The position numbers and the translations under genes are program-made. Shown piece by piece: positions 35,875-49,157 of a stretch of DNA of 64,000 nucleotides. The DNA lies in contig QAOA01007460.1 in the NCBI GenBank assembly GCA_003255065.1, positions 62,001 through 126,000 of the forward strand. The letters are read 5' to 3'. Under the pieces are notes generated by a model, which was not told the DNA's origin, did not search any database, and was given only the letters and a program-made list of their open reading frames with translations. Within the stretch, counting starts at the first letter, position 1; the number at the start of each line of letters is the position of its first letter. This DNA is from Cercis canadensis. Its lineage: Eukaryota; Streptophyta; Magnoliopsida; Fabales; Fabaceae.

Positions 35875-37256
35875 ATTAAAAAGTATTTAGCTCAACAATC
35901 AAGTCACTTGAGTCTTGACTAAAACAAATCTAATAAATTACTAATGTCCCAAAACTTTTGTATTTTGAGATGGGCATTTGTGCAAATGACACCATAAATA
36001 GCTTGTTCCACACTTTGTCAGATGTATATGATAAACTTTCTCACAAGCCTTACATTTTGCAAAAGCTCTTAGTAACACATTCTCATCTTCTACATCAACA
36101 TTTTCAAAATGTTCCCAAATAGTAGGCCCTATTAGCATCTCCCATAATTCTGAAGAATAAATAATAATCAAACCAATAAGGCAATAACCAAGTTTAAATG
36201 ATCATAGCACAAACCAACAATCAAACAATGAAGCATAAATAACATTCAAAGCAACAAAATCAAGTAGTCAAATCAAAGTATCAAACCAACAAAATAACAA
36301 CCAAATAACAAGTTTTAAAACTAATCAAATTATGAAATCTCTTAATCCTTTTTTTCCTCATCATTGACCTCAATGATAATATTTGACTCCTCTCTAAAGA
36401 CATAGCTCCTCAATGTCAGATGAATCATCATCATCATCATCACCTACAAAACCAAGTAGCCAATGACGTGTGCATAAGAGAGCTTGCACTGTTTCATCAA
36501 GCATGGAACTTCTATATTTGTTCAAAACATGAGAGCCAATACTAAAAGCGGATTCTGATGCTACAGTAGTTATTAGAATGCTCAATATATCACAAGTCAT
36601 CTTTGCAAGATCACTAAATCTATTACTTCGATCTTTCCAATAAGCCAAAACATCAAAACTTCTTGTGATTGTGATTCTTGGCTCTTCCAAATAAATATCA
36701 AGTTGAGACTTTACGGCATTGTTAGTCTATTGGCAATCAAATTCTTCAAAATGCTATCAAATGATGAAATTAATATTTAACTTACATCATAATATTGTGT
36801 AATCAAAATGTAGACAATGAAAATATCTTAAAAAAAAATTCAATAGCAAACCTACATCATAATATAGTGTAGGCAATTTCTCTTTTTCTTTCCATCCTCC
36901 AATAATACTTGGTGGTTGACTCACATTGAAAGAAGTCTTTGAAGTTGTTACACTCTTATTGACATACTCTTTAAAAAGTAAATACAAAGCCTTCTTTGCC
37001 TTATCCATTTTTTCTTCATAGTAATATGGATCAAGTCTAGAATAAGTATACTTTAAGAAATTAAGCTTTTTGGTTAGATCAAGAATAGCCCCAAATACAA
37101 GAACCACGCTATATTCACTTCAATACTTGTCAAATTTATCTTTCATTCTGAGTCATGCTTTGAATCAACAAATCTTCATTCATCAAGTTCGATGTCAAAA
37201 GAAGCTCTATCCTCCAAATTTCCCCAAAATACAAATTAGATGTAGGATACGATGAC

Positions 37257-38518
37257 TGACGGGTGCTGAACCGTACAAAATTACAATACTAATTGCAACT
37301 AAATTGTAGTATAGGATGCAACCAGTGTCATCTCCCAAGGATTCACCAGAACAATTAATCTATTAGAACTTAAGCAGGAACAGAATAAGGGGGTTTGTTG
37401 TTGAATGCAAAATAATCAGAATTCAGAAAGCAATAAGCAGGATTTAATCAAATAGGAGAAAACGTAATCAACTCAAGCAGGCAACCAAACCCTAATCCGT
37501 CCTTGTTCACTAAAGATAGTCTATATCTGATTTAATTCTTGGCTAAGTGTCACCTGGAATCCCTAACAGTAACACCTAGAATTCCTACTGATTTACCAAT
37601 CAGGATTCAATTAATCATGAAATTAAGAATCTAGGCAACCATTCTATATCACTAAGTCCAGATTAATTTATGAACCAAATTGTCCAAGTTAACCATATAT
37701 TAAAAACCTTTAAAGTATGATTATCAATTTGATTACTGTGATGAATCTAATCAACCGATTTAAATTCATATAAAGCATGCATGCAATTAAAATACCATTC
37801 AATCACATGAAGAAGGGAATAAACAGTAATTCAAATTAAATTAAATCAAACCCGGTTGAAGCATAGGAGCTTTGGATTATTAAGTTTGGCTCATCTTGAA
37901 TTGATTACAAAAGAACTTGGCCTTCCATGGAAGACTTAAACAAAAAGCAAAGGTAGAAATTCGAATTCAGCAACAGGAAGCAGCAGCAGCAGCTCAAGGT
38001 AATTTTGTCTACCTTCTCTAGGTTTCCTAATAGTTTCCTAATTACAAAATAAACCTAATTTCCTAAAACTTTTAAAGGTAAAAACGTGATCAAGCCCTAC
38101 TGTCATGTGTGCTAGCCCAATAAGCATAAGTTGGCCTAAATAAACATGCTCTGGTCCAATAGGCAGGCCTAAGGAGAGGAATCAGTCAATGCTGGGCGGA
38201 TGCAGAAAATCTGGACTGCTTGCATGCGAATTTCAGTTGTCCAGACGTGAGAATCAGCTTCTGGCCCGTTCATATGAAATGTAGAATTTCCTGTCAGCTT
38301 TCCAACAAACCTAGAATCACATCAATCGGACATCTGTAGCTCAAGATATGGTGAAAAATGTAAGCAGTGCCAGAATTTAACAGTTATGCAATTAAAATCT
38401 ATTAGCACTAACAAGTCCAAATCTACAAAAGATGTCTAAGGGCCATAAAAATCACTAGAAACACACACTAAAAGACTAAGTATAAGGGAAACAAATAGTG
38501 TAAAATAATGTGTTATCA
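37257..38518 (-). repeat. 3' LTR of the gypsy element (1262 bp)
   Basis: TG...CA bounded and collinear with 47866-49157. A purine tract (GTGTAGGGGAATT on minus) directly precedes it at 38519-38531, fitting a polypurine tract. About ten differences from the other LTR are seen in the first ~185 bp. Confidence 0.93.
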
Positions 38519-40107
38519 AATTCCCCTACACTTAGCTTTTTACACTCCTGGGCAAAATCACAAGAAACAAACTAACTAGAATAAGAAAACAGCTCTCCAA
38601 TCAAATCAAGAATGCAAAGATTATTAAGGTAAGAAAATAATTCAAACTTAAAGAAACAGCAACACTCATGGAACAACATCTCTTGACAACTAGAGAGCAC
38701 ACAACATGGCAATTTCATTTAATAGGAATGAGTCAAAGTAAATAGCCTCTCACAAGATAAATAAATGCTCTCAATTCCCTCAAGTGTCTAAGGTAAGAAT
38801 TTCTCTCCAATCATCCTACCAAAATCACACTACCATAAGCTTGTTCACTTTCTCGGTCTCCACTACCTATGTCACATGCATAACACAAATCAAAAGGAGT
38901 TTTAAAGGGTTGCAATGGGGAAAGGTAAAGGAATGACAATAATATGGAAAAATGGCTAAAGCACCTAAGGAATCACAAAGAACATCTAATTATGGAGAAA
39001 TTCCACTACTTTATGCATCTTGACTTGGGCTTCAACTCATTTTTACTTTTTCCAAAACAACGGAATTCTTTTGCTGCTGCTGTATTTTTTTTTTCATTTT
39101 TCATTTTTTTTTTGAAGTATAACACTTAACAATTCAGCCACAACCGATCAGCCACAACTTAATGCTTTTTTTTTTGTAAGAATTCACTCCCTTTTTATTC
39201 AATGCAATGCTCTTCGATTCCTAAGGGTTTGGTAGGACATGATCTTACACTTAGACTTGTAATGAGCTACACATGAAAGAAAGGATCATTAAGCTCAAAA
39301 AAAGGGTAATCAAAGGATAACATCAAGGTTGGTTATTTGGTCAAGTAGCTTCTTAAAGAAATGAATGCCTTAATCACTTTTATGCATGCATGTGCAAATA
39401 TAACCTCAACTAAGAAACAGAACAAGTTCTAGAGTGTCAAAATGATAGATAAAAACACACAAGAAAGAATCATGACATATGGCTCAAATCCTCACAGCTT
39501 ATAAGACTACCAAGAATTAACTCATCCAAATTAAATTTTGTTGCCATACCACTTAAATTCAAGAAGCAAGATAATTGTCCACTCATGTTGTAGCACTTTA
39601 GAATCAAAATTGCTTCAAACTACTCTCTTCACAACTCCTAAATTAATTGGAAAGAAACATAAAATTCTAAAAACAAAACAGAAAAACAACAAAGCAAAAG
39701 GAAAACAAAAAACAAAATTTTAAATGACAAAAATAGCAAAGCAAAATAACAGAAAATAGCGAAACAACATGCTAAAAGCATAGAAAATAGTGAACAGAAA
39801 ACCTAAAAACAGTAAAACAGTGAATTAAATAACAAAAAAATCGCATACAGAAAGATTTAATAACACAGAAACAGAAAACTAAGCCTAAAACATAAAACAT
39901 AACACTAAAAATCTAAAACTGAAAAACAAAAAACAGTAAAAATAGCAAGTAAAACAGAAACAAAAACTGAAAAAGCAAGTAAAAACAGCAGGTTAATCCC
40001 TCCCCCACACTTAAATTTTTGCAGTGTCCTCAATGCAAAGCACAAAGCAAACATAAAAGCAAGGCACCAAAAATAAAAAAGAAAGAGAAAGAAAACAGCA
40101 TGTGGGT
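38519..40107. other. Gypsy 3' internal non-coding region
   Basis: A-rich, with many AAAACAG-like words (39640-39990) and no coding frame. An env-like third gene is absent. Confidence 0.7.
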
Positions 40108-43100
40108 TTAAGTCTCATAGAGGGTAGCAAACAAGTGCACCTCCTCCACCAGTTGGTCTTGAAAATCCTCATAAAAAGGTTTCAGCCGATGTCCGTTCAC
40201 TGGGAAAGTTTTATTGGTTGCCTTATTCTTGATCTCAACTGTACCATAAGGGAAGACATGAGTCACCACAAAAAGACCCATCCACCTAGAACGAAGTTTG
40301 TCGGGCATTAGCTTGAGACGGGAATTGTAAAGCAGCACTATCTGACCAATGTGGAACTCTTTTCTCACCAATAAATTGTCATGGACAGCCTTGGTCTTTT
40401 TTTTTTTTTATAAATTCTGGAATTCTCATAAGCTTCCAACCTGATTTCTTCCAATTCTTGTAGTTGCAGCTTCCTTTGAGAACCAGCTTGAGCCAAGTCA
40501 AGATTACACTGCTTCACTGCCCAATACGCCTTATGCTCTATCTCCACTGGAAGGTAGCATGCCTTGCCAAAGACTAACCTATAAGGCGACATGCTTGTAG
40601 GGGTCTTGTAGGCAGTCCGATAAGCCCACAAAGCATCATCCAGACACATGCTCCAATCTTTTCTCTTGGGTTGGACAGTCTTCTCTAAAATCTGCTTGAT
40701 CTCCCTATTTGACCACTTCTGCTTGCCCATTGGTTTGTGGATGGTAAGAGGTTGACACCTTGTGCACCACACCATACTTTTTCAACAAAGCAGCCATGTG
40801 CCTATTGCAAAAGTGTGAACCTTGGTCACTGATTATTACTCTTGGGATGCCAAACCTGCAGAAAATGTAAGTCCTGAAAAAATCTAAGAAAACACGAGAA
40901 TCATCAGTCTGGATGGCCTTAGCCTCTACCCATTTAGAAACATAATCCACAGGTAATAGGATATACACAAAACCAAAAGAAGTAGGAAAGGGACCCATGA
41001 AATTAATACCCCATACATCAAATATCTCACAAAACAGTAAAGGCTATTGAGGCATCTCATTCCTACGGAAAATATTTCCTGTCCGTTGGTATTTGGCACA
41101 ATTCTTACAAAAGTTATGTGCATCATAAAACAAGGTAGGCTAGTAAAGTCTAGAATCTAAAATTTTCCTAACAGTGCATTATGGTCCAAAATGACCACCA
41201 CATGCAGAAGTATGGCAAAATTGTAAAACATATTCAATTTCATGTTCAGGCACACATCTCCTAATGACTTGATCACTACACAGTCTCCACAAATAAGGGT
41301 CATCCCATACATAAAATTTGACTTCACTTTTAAGCTTATCTACTTGATGCTTCTTAAAATAAATAGGTAACTCAGAAGCAACTAAGTAATTTACCAAGTC
41401 AGCATACCAAGGATCTTTACCATATTTACCTTGCAGCTGATAAAGCTGCTCATCCGAGAAGGTCTCTTTGATGGAAAGGCTGTCCAAAGTCAGTGGGATC
41501 CAGCTCAAGTGATCTGCTACCAAGTTCTCAGCTCCACTCTTGTCTATAATCTCAAGGTCGAATTCTTGCAAGAGCAGCATCCATCTAATGAGCCTAGACT
41601 TTGCATCCAGCTTCTTGAGCAACTACTTCAAAGCTGCATGGTCAGAGAAAGCAATTACTTTAAAATTCAGTAAGTATGAACGAAATTTATCTAAAGCAAA
41701 CACAACAGCAAGAAGCTCTTTCTCAGTGGTGGTATAATTTGCTTAGGCAGCATCCAGAGTGCGAGATGCATAATAAATGACGTGGGACAGCTTGTCCACT
41801 CGATGTGCAAGGACATCGCCTACTGCAAAGTTTGATGCATCACACATCAGCTTGAAGGGAAACTCCCAGTTAGGTGGCTGAATGATGGGAGGAGAAGTAA
41901 GGCTCTGCTTCAGTTGATCGAAGGCGGCTCTGCACTGTCTATCAAATTCGAAATCCACTTCTTTTTGGAAAAGCCTAGACAGTGGAAGGTGATGAACACA
42001 CTTTTTATACAATAGTTATTCCTCATACTTAGTCTTTTAAACCTCTTTTGGGCTGAATTGCATAGACTTAGACCTCATTTCATGACTTAGGATCCATTTA
42101 TGCTTAATTGCAATTTCCAGCAATACTGGGCATTATATGCTGTCTCTGTGTTTCAGGCATATCTTGAGTTCTGGATGTCCAAAAATTCCGAGTCATACCT
42201 TGTTGGAAAGCTGAGAGAATTTTCTACAACTTTCTTTCAGGGCTCCAAAGCTAATTCGGACGTTCAGAAGGTCATATGCAGCCTGGAAGCCAGAGAAGAC
42301 ATGCTGTCGCAGGATCCTGACCTACATGCAGTATTTGGGTCATAACTTGAGTTTTAACTGTCATATTGACCTGAAACTGGTACCATTGGAAATCTAACAG
42401 ACAGAGCTTCAATTTATATGAAGACCGGTTCACCATATTTTATGTGGAAGATGGTCTTATTTGCTGTGCAAGTTAGCTGACGGTTCCAGACACCTTCTGC
42501 CACTTAAATGGGCCTAACTTCCTCATGACAAGTCCAAATGGGCCCAAACCAAAGCCCAATTGAAGCTAAGGCCCATGGGAACAAGTGTGCCCTAAGGGCA
42601 ATTTAGGTGTGCATGTAAAATTGGAGGTCTATATCAGAAGAAGGAGGCAGCCGAAATTGAGAATCACCTCATTAGATATTTTAGACAGATTTTTGAGCTT
42701 TCCTTAGTTCTTAAGTTTTCTTTTAGATATTTTGTAAGAACTTCAGCTCCTCTTGTTCATGGAGGGCTAATCCAACATATCAATCCAGGTTTTGCTATTC
42801 TGATTATTGGTTTTGAGATTATGAGTTGTTGTTCTTCATTTTAGTTGTTAATCAAAGTTCTTTCAATCCTTTGAAATATTCTGTTTGAATTGCTTAATTC
42901 GAATTTGGATCTTCATGTGTGATTGCTTAATTGCATGTGATAAAAGAGGATTGTATGGTTGATTAATGTTTCTGAGCTTTTGGATGGATTAATCACCTTG
43001 GCTGGATCATGGACTTAGGTAAAACTAGACTTGAATGTTTGCTTAATTCATTTAGTCTTAGTTGAATCCGAATTCTGGTTGCTTAACCAGTGGAATCCAT

Positions 43101-45339
43101 AGAACATTGAGAGGCTTCTTGATATGTTTTAAAGGCCAAGAACATGGTTAATAATTGAATGGATCATTAGAAATCAAGGATGAACTTAAATCAGAATTAG
43201 TAAAGACTTGGATTGGTTGTTTTCTCTTAAACTTCACCACTGATAATTAATTTTCGTTAATCACTTAAAACAAACACAACCCCCCTGTTTACATGCTTCT
43301 CTATATGATTCACTAAATAGAACAATCCTTAGGTTCGACTTAGGGTTGTCCTATGCTGCAAATAGCTAGGTAACCGACCTTAAACTTAATTAATTTGAGG
43401 AGCCTCGGCAGCTCATCAGAAGGGCAATCTTGCTGAAGTCCTTGATGAATCGCATGTAAATCCCTGCATGACCAAGAAAGGAACGCACTCCCCGCACACA
43501 TGTGGGGTAGGGTAAAGAAGCAATAACATCTATCTTAGCCTTATCTAACTCAATTCCTTTGTTAGAAATTACATGCTCTAAAACTATGCCTTGTTCTACC
43601 ATGAAGTGACATTTCTCAAAATTAAGAACAAGGTTAGTCTAAATGCATCTATCAAGTACTCTAGCAAGGCTATCTAAACATGCATCAAAAGATGAGTCAT
43701 ATACAGTGAAGTCATCCATGAAGACTTCTATGCAGTGTTCTAAAAAATCAGAAAATATGCTCACCATACACCGCTGGAATGTACCAGGGGCATTACACAG
43801 GCCGAAAGGCATCCTCCTATATGCAAATTTGCCAAAGGGACAGGTGAAAGTCGTCTTCTCTTGATCCTCTGGGGCTATGTGAATCTGAAAATAGCCTGAG
43901 AAGCCATCTAGGAAGCAATAATGGGACTTCCCTGCCAATCTTTCCAGCATCTGATCAATGAAAGGTAGAAGGAAGTGATCCTTCTTTGTTGCCTGGTTGA
44001 GTCTTCTATAGTCGATGCAATTGTTCTGCACTCTAGTGGGAATTAACTCATTCTTCTCATTGGCCACTACAGTGATGCCACTTTTCTTGGGAACCACTTG
44101 CACCAGACTCACCCATTTACTGTCTGAGATAGGGTAAATTATGCTGGCTGATAACAATTTGCTCACTTCTTTCTTGACCACATCCAAAATCAACGGGTTA
44201 AGTCGCCTTTGTGGCTGCCTCACTGGTTTAGCTTCTTCCTCCAATAAAATTCGATACATGCAGGTGGAAGGGCTAATTCCAGGAATGTCTGCAAGTGTCC
44301 ATCAAATCCCTGTCTTTCGCTGCTTTAGAATCTGCAACAACTTCTCTTCTTGTTGAGGTTGCAGATTGTTGGCAATGATGACAGGCAGCTTCTCTTCTTC
44401 TGCCAGGAAGGCATACTTGAGATGATCAGGTAATGATTTCAGCTCCAGTATAGGTGGCTGCTATACAGAGGGGACTAATTTGGTTGGAGATGCCAAATCT
44501 GCTGCCTGAAGCTCAGCAACACTTGCAAGCTTTGCACTATGCTCCAAAACAGTCTCATCATATCCCAAATAGTTATAAATCACAGAACAGGCAGCACAAC
44601 TCCCATCACAATTAGGACATGCAGGGCACTCTAAAGTATCTAGCAAGCCTATTGTATCAGGAAATTTAGCTACCAATTCAGCATGCACATTATTAACTAG
44701 CAGATCTATGACATCTATTTGGAACACTGAATGCTCTTCTAGAGAGTGTTTCATGGCATCACATAAATTAAAACGAATTACAGTGTCACCAAATTCCATG
44801 AAAAAGGTACCAGTATGCACATCAATTATGGTCTTAGCAATTTTAAGGAAGGGTCTACCCAAGATCAAAGGGGCATGTCTACTTGTAGACTCATCCTCCA
44901 TATTTAACACATAAAAGTCAGCTGGAAATATTAAATCATTTACCCTAAACAAAACATCCTCAAGAAGGCTTGTAGGATATGTTGTGCTTCTATTAGCAAG
45001 CTAAATGACTACTCCAGTGGGCTTCAGTTCTCCAATCTGCAGTGATGAATAGATGGACTTGGGCATCACGTTGATTGAAGCTCCCAAATCTAGCATAGCA
45101 TTGGTAAACTGCTTGTCTCTAATAGTGTAGGGAATGGTGAAAGTCTCAGGATCAGTGCACTTGGATGGCAAGTTAGGCTGAATCATGGTTGACACGTTTC
45201 TACCCATGCTCACTTTCTCATTACCCTTCAGCTTCCTCTTGTGGGTACACAAATCCTTAAGAAACCTTGCATACTTGGGAATCTGTTTGATGGCTTCCAA
45301 GAGAGGTATATTGACTTCTACCTTCTTGAAAGTATCCAT
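40108..45339 (-). pseudogene. Gypsy pol (protease, RT, RNase H, integrase), broken
   Basis: On the minus strand in order: protease with LDLGASINVMPKSIYSSL (near 45110-45050) and the stretch to 44461; reverse transcriptase 44259-43639 with FMDDF as the catalytic box; RNase H from about 42012 (CDASNFAVGDVLA) through [14 protein letters not shown]; integrase with the zinc-binding region near 41180-41230 and the core at 41010-40705. In the core the first catalytic Asp is Asn (GINFMGPFP), the second is present (ISDQGSHF) and the third is in NGQAEV. A C-terminal integrase region ends at 40108. Stops occur at several joints, and solo LTR-B interrupts between RT and RNase H. Non-functional. Confidence 0.9.
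41990..43418. mobile_element. Solo LTR-B, 1429 bp, inside the gypsy pol
   Basis: Ends TGATGAACAC and CAGCTCATCA (TGATGA/TCATCA inverted). A perfect 5-bp target duplication GAAGG lies at 41985-41989 and 43419-43423. The pol reading frame rejoins across it (KIAL before, PLSRLF after). There are no internal domains, so it is a solo LTR. A fragment of the same family lies at 16020-16151. This is the innermost layer of the nest. Confidence 0.92.
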
Positions 45340-45799
45340 GATCTCTCTATCTAGCTCATGCTGAGCAATTTTCTTGGACTATGTAACTCTGTTTCGAAAA
45401 GGGAGGGGAATGTTGGGGGTAGAGCTCTCTGGCTGGTCCTGAGGGTGGAATGGCTGTTATTTTGGGATAGTTGTAGGGGCTGCAGGGTCTGGATCCTTTT
45501 GTTGGGCAGAATTGGGGACTGTGGAAGGCAGGCTAGATTCTGGCACACTCACTTCCTTGCCACTATGCAGGGTTATGGCACTCACATTGCCTCTCGGATT
45601 GGTGACTGTTTGAGAAGGTAAACTGCCGGAACCTTGAGACTTCAATTCACTAATGGTAGTTGCAAGTTGACCTATCTGAGTCTCCAGGTTCTGAATACTA
45701 GTCTCAGTCCTCTGTTGGAACTGGATGTTGCTGCTAGCCAACTGCTTCACTAAATCTTCCAGGCTCGGTTCTGGCTTGTTAGCTTGCTGCATAGACTAC

Positions 45800-46991
45800 T
45801 TTATTAGTGCTTTGAACTGCTGGTTGGTTGAACTTGCATTGTATCTAGGTTGTTGTGGCTGGTACATTTGTTGCTGCTGGTAGGTTTGACCAGAATTGCC
45901 TCTATACCTCAAGTTCGGGTGATCTCTCCAGTCAGAGTTATATGTTGAAGAGTGGGGGTCATATCTGGGCTACTGGTAAGGTCTGCCAGAAAAGACACCA
46001 GCCACTACTTCAGTGTTATCCTGGAGGGTAGGGCACTGATCCGTCGAATGACTGGCTAGGGCACAGATTCCACATAGCTTGGCAGGAGCTTGAACTGGTG
46101 TGTGACCCATTGCTAATTGTCTAACCAAAGAGGTCAGTTCTTCCAAATGGTTATCCATCCTCTGTTGATCCACCATCTGAACCTCATTCACTCCCTTAGC
46201 AGTAGTAACCATCCTTGTGCCAAATTACTGCGCATTGGTTGCCATGTTTTTAATTAAGTCTCTTGCAGCCGCAGGGGTCTTGTCCACCAAGGCTCCTTTA
46301 GAAGCAGCATCCACATAACTCATATCCATAGGAAGAAAACCTTCATAGAAGTACTGGATGAGTAGCTGGTCACTATTTGGTAATGAGGACAGCTCCCACA
46401 CAGTTTCTCAAATTTCTCACAGTATTCATGTAAAGTCTCTCCACTATGTTGCCTTATTCCACATATCTCTTTCCTGATGGTAGCAGCTCTTGAGGCAGGG
46501 AAGAATCTTTCAAGAAAGCACATCTTCAAGTCATTCCAGCATGTGATGATGGATGGCTGCAAGTATAGCCAATCCTTTGCTGCTCCATCTAATGAAAAAG
46601 GAAAGGCTCTCAGCTTGATGTGTTCCTCTTCAATTGATTGAGGCGTAGAACACACTATGTGAAATTCCTTCAAATGCTTGTGAGGATCTTCACCTGCAAG
46701 TCCATGAAACTTTGGGAGCAAGTGTATTAATCCAGATTTTAATTCAAAATTGGCATTAGGATACTGAATACACAAAGGTTAGTAATTATCATCAGGGGCA
46801 GCTAATTCCTTAAGGGTCCTAGCCCTAACATGCATGTCGTTATTTCTAGCCCTATTATTAGCAGCAAGATCAACCTCATGATTAATGTCATTTGCAGCCA
46901 TAGGAGTTCTACGTGTTATAGCAAGTGTGTGCAAAGTTCTCTCTATTTCAGAATCACCTTTAAGTAGTTGAGAATGAGAGGACCGAGTCAT
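45800..46991 (-). pseudogene. Gypsy gag, broken
   Basis: Starts at the ATG at 46991 (MTRSSHSQLLKGDSEIERTL). After a TAA (46779-46781) the capsid follows: FELKSGLIHLLPKFHGLAGE, EEHIKLRAFPFSLDGAAKDW and FLERFFPASRAATIRKEICG, the Retrotrans_gag core. A cysteine-containing piece (LCGICALASHSTDQCP) is in 46212-45970. Further frames continue to 45457 with QIGQLATTISELKSQGSGSL, a coiled-coil-like stretch. Several stops. Gag would form the virus-like particle. Confidence 0.88.
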
Positions 46992-47839
46992 ACACCATGC
47001 AAATAAAAAGACAAAAATACTCTAAAACATACTAGAACACACAGAAACAGAAAAAACAGTGAAGCAATGAAAGAGAAAGGGAAAAACCGAAACACACCAA
47101 AATAACACTAGTTGACCCATCTAAACATTTTTAAAAAAATTTCTACCCCACAGTATGAAAGCTTGATGAAAATAAAACTCAAAAATCAAATAAAAAATCT
47201 TAAAAAATTGGAAAAGTGGTCAAAACGACAAAATTCAGCTTAAAAATGCAAACCTCATCAAGCTATGATTATTGATTGTCAGGTTATTTTCCTTCAACTG
47301 ACCAAGTTTCAGGTCAATTGGAGCACAAAAATTTGGCCGGAACAGTACACGCAAAAACCACCAAATCAATCGAAACAAAGGGAAAACAAGGGGAAACTGG
47401 CACCAAGGCACCAGAATTCACACAATGGAAACTTAAAACATCAAAGGAAACAAAACAACAAGAAAAAAAACTATCACCACAATGCTCAGAAAGTATAAAA
47501 AAATTTGCCAAAAAGTGAACAAAGACGGCAAAAGAGACAGAATAATGGCAAAGGAGGCTAAACAAGGGCAATAACAGCACCAAGTTCACCTCACAATGCT
47601 TCTCACAGTGCAACTCCTTTGTCCACTAATTTGCAGCTCAATCCCAGTTGGTCAAAATCAAAAACAACACAAAAATAGAAACACTAAACAGGGAAAGAAA
47701 ACCTAACAAATAAGGAAAACAAAATAGGAAAGTAGGTAGAACAGGAAGAAAACGAATGAAGAACAATTACCAGAAACAGGAACAATAAGCAAACAAAACA
47801 GTAACGAAAGAGTCATAAGAAGATTAATACGTTAGGTGA
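46992..47839. other. Gypsy 5' leader
   Basis: A-rich leader between primer site and gag. Short frames on either strand show no domain. Confidence 0.6.
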
Positions 47840-47862
47840 ATTCCCGGGCAACGACGCCCAAA
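47840..47862 (-). other. Primer binding site, tRNA-Asp-like
   Basis: Just inside the 5' LTR the minus strand reads TTTGGGCGTCGTTGCCCGGG, close to the TGGCGCCGTTGCC pattern complementary to tRNA-Asp used by Athila/Tat elements, with a few mismatches. Confidence 0.6.
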
Positions 47863-47865
47863 TTT

Positions 47866-49157
47866 TGATGGGTGCCAAACCGTACAAAATTACAATACTA
47901 ATTGCAACTAAATTGTAGTATAAGATGCAACCAGTGTCATCTCCCAAGGAATCACCAGAACAATTAATCTATTAGAACTTAAGTAGGAACAGAATATGGG
48001 GGTTTGTTGTTGAATGCAGAATAATCAGAATTCAAAAAGCAGTAAGCAGGATTTAATCAAATAGGAGAAAACGTAATCAACTCAAGCAGGCAACCAAACC
48101 CTAATCCATCCTTGTTCACTAAAGATAGTCTATATCTGATTTAATTCTTGGCTAAGTGTCACCTAGAACCCCTAACAGTAACACTTAGAATTCCTACTGA
48201 TTTACCAATCAGGATTCAATTAATCATGGAATTAAGAGTCTAGGCAATCACTCTATATCACTAAGTCCAGATTAATTTAAGAACCGAATTGTCCAAGTTA
48301 ACCATATATTAAAAACCTTTAAAGTATGATTATCAATCTGATTACTGTGATGAATCTAATCAACTGATTTAAATTCATATAAAGCATGCATGCAATCAAA
48401 ATACCATTCAATCACATGAAGAAGGGAAGAAGTAGTAATTCAAATTAAATTAAATCAAACCCGGTTGAAGCACTGGAACTCTGGATTATTAAGTGTGGCT
48501 CCTCTTGAATTGATTACAAAATAACTTAGCCTTCCATGGAAGACTTAAACAAAAAGCAAAGGTAGAAATTCTAATTCAGCAATAGGAGGCAGCAGCAGCA
48601 GCTTAAGGTAATTTCGTCTCTGATTTTCCTCAACAACTTGAGAATAAATACTAGCTGGCTGCCTTCTCTAGGTTTCCTAATTACAAAATAAACCTAATTT
48701 CCTAAAACTTTTAAAGGTAAAAACGTGATCAAGCCCTAGTGTCATGTGTGCTAGCCCAATAAGTAGATGTTGGCCCAAATAAACATGCTTTGGTCCAATA
48801 GGCAGGCCTAAGGAGACGAATCAGTCAATGCTGGGCGGATGCAGAAAATATGGACTGCTTGCATGCGAATTTCAGTTGTCCAGACGCAAGAATCAGCTTC
48901 TGTCCTCTTCATATGAAATGTATAATTTCCTGTCAACTTTCCAACGAAACTAGAATCACATCAATCGGACATCTGTAGCTCAAAATATGGTGAAAAATGT
49001 AAGCAGTGCCAGAATTCAACAGTTATGCAATTAAAATCTATAAGCACTAACAAGTCCAAATCTACAAAATATATCTAAGGGCCATAAAAATCACTAGAAA
49101 CACACATTAAAAGACTAAATATAAGGGAAAAAAATAGTGTAAAATAATGTATTATCA
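47866..49157 (-). repeat. 5' LTR of the gypsy element (1292 bp)
   Basis: Collinear with 37257-38518. It carries an extra segment near 48617-48662 that the other LTR lacks. Confidence 0.93.

Larger units (their letters stand above)
37257..49157 (-). mobile_element. Athila-like Ty3/gypsy retrotransposon, 11.9 kb with nested LTR
   Basis: Two LTRs: 37257-38518 (3') and 47866-49157 (5'), both TGAYGGGTGC...TTATCA on the plus strand. A perfect 5-bp target duplication ATGAC lies at 37252-37256 and 49158-49162. Gene order on the minus strand is gag, protease, RT, RNase H, integrase: Ty3/gypsy order. The DLGASIN protease motif and the tRNA-Asp-like primer site suggest the Athila/Tat side (inference). 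No env-like gene is seen in 38519-40100. It inserted into the hAT transposase gene. Confidence 0.92.

Noticed and set aside
38519..40107. env-like third ORF of an Athila element
   Set aside because: Only A-rich non-coding sequence; no frame of useful length.
41990..43418. Complete retrotransposon inside the gypsy pol
   Set aside because: Only 1.4 kb between TSDs with no coding domain, so it is a solo LTR.
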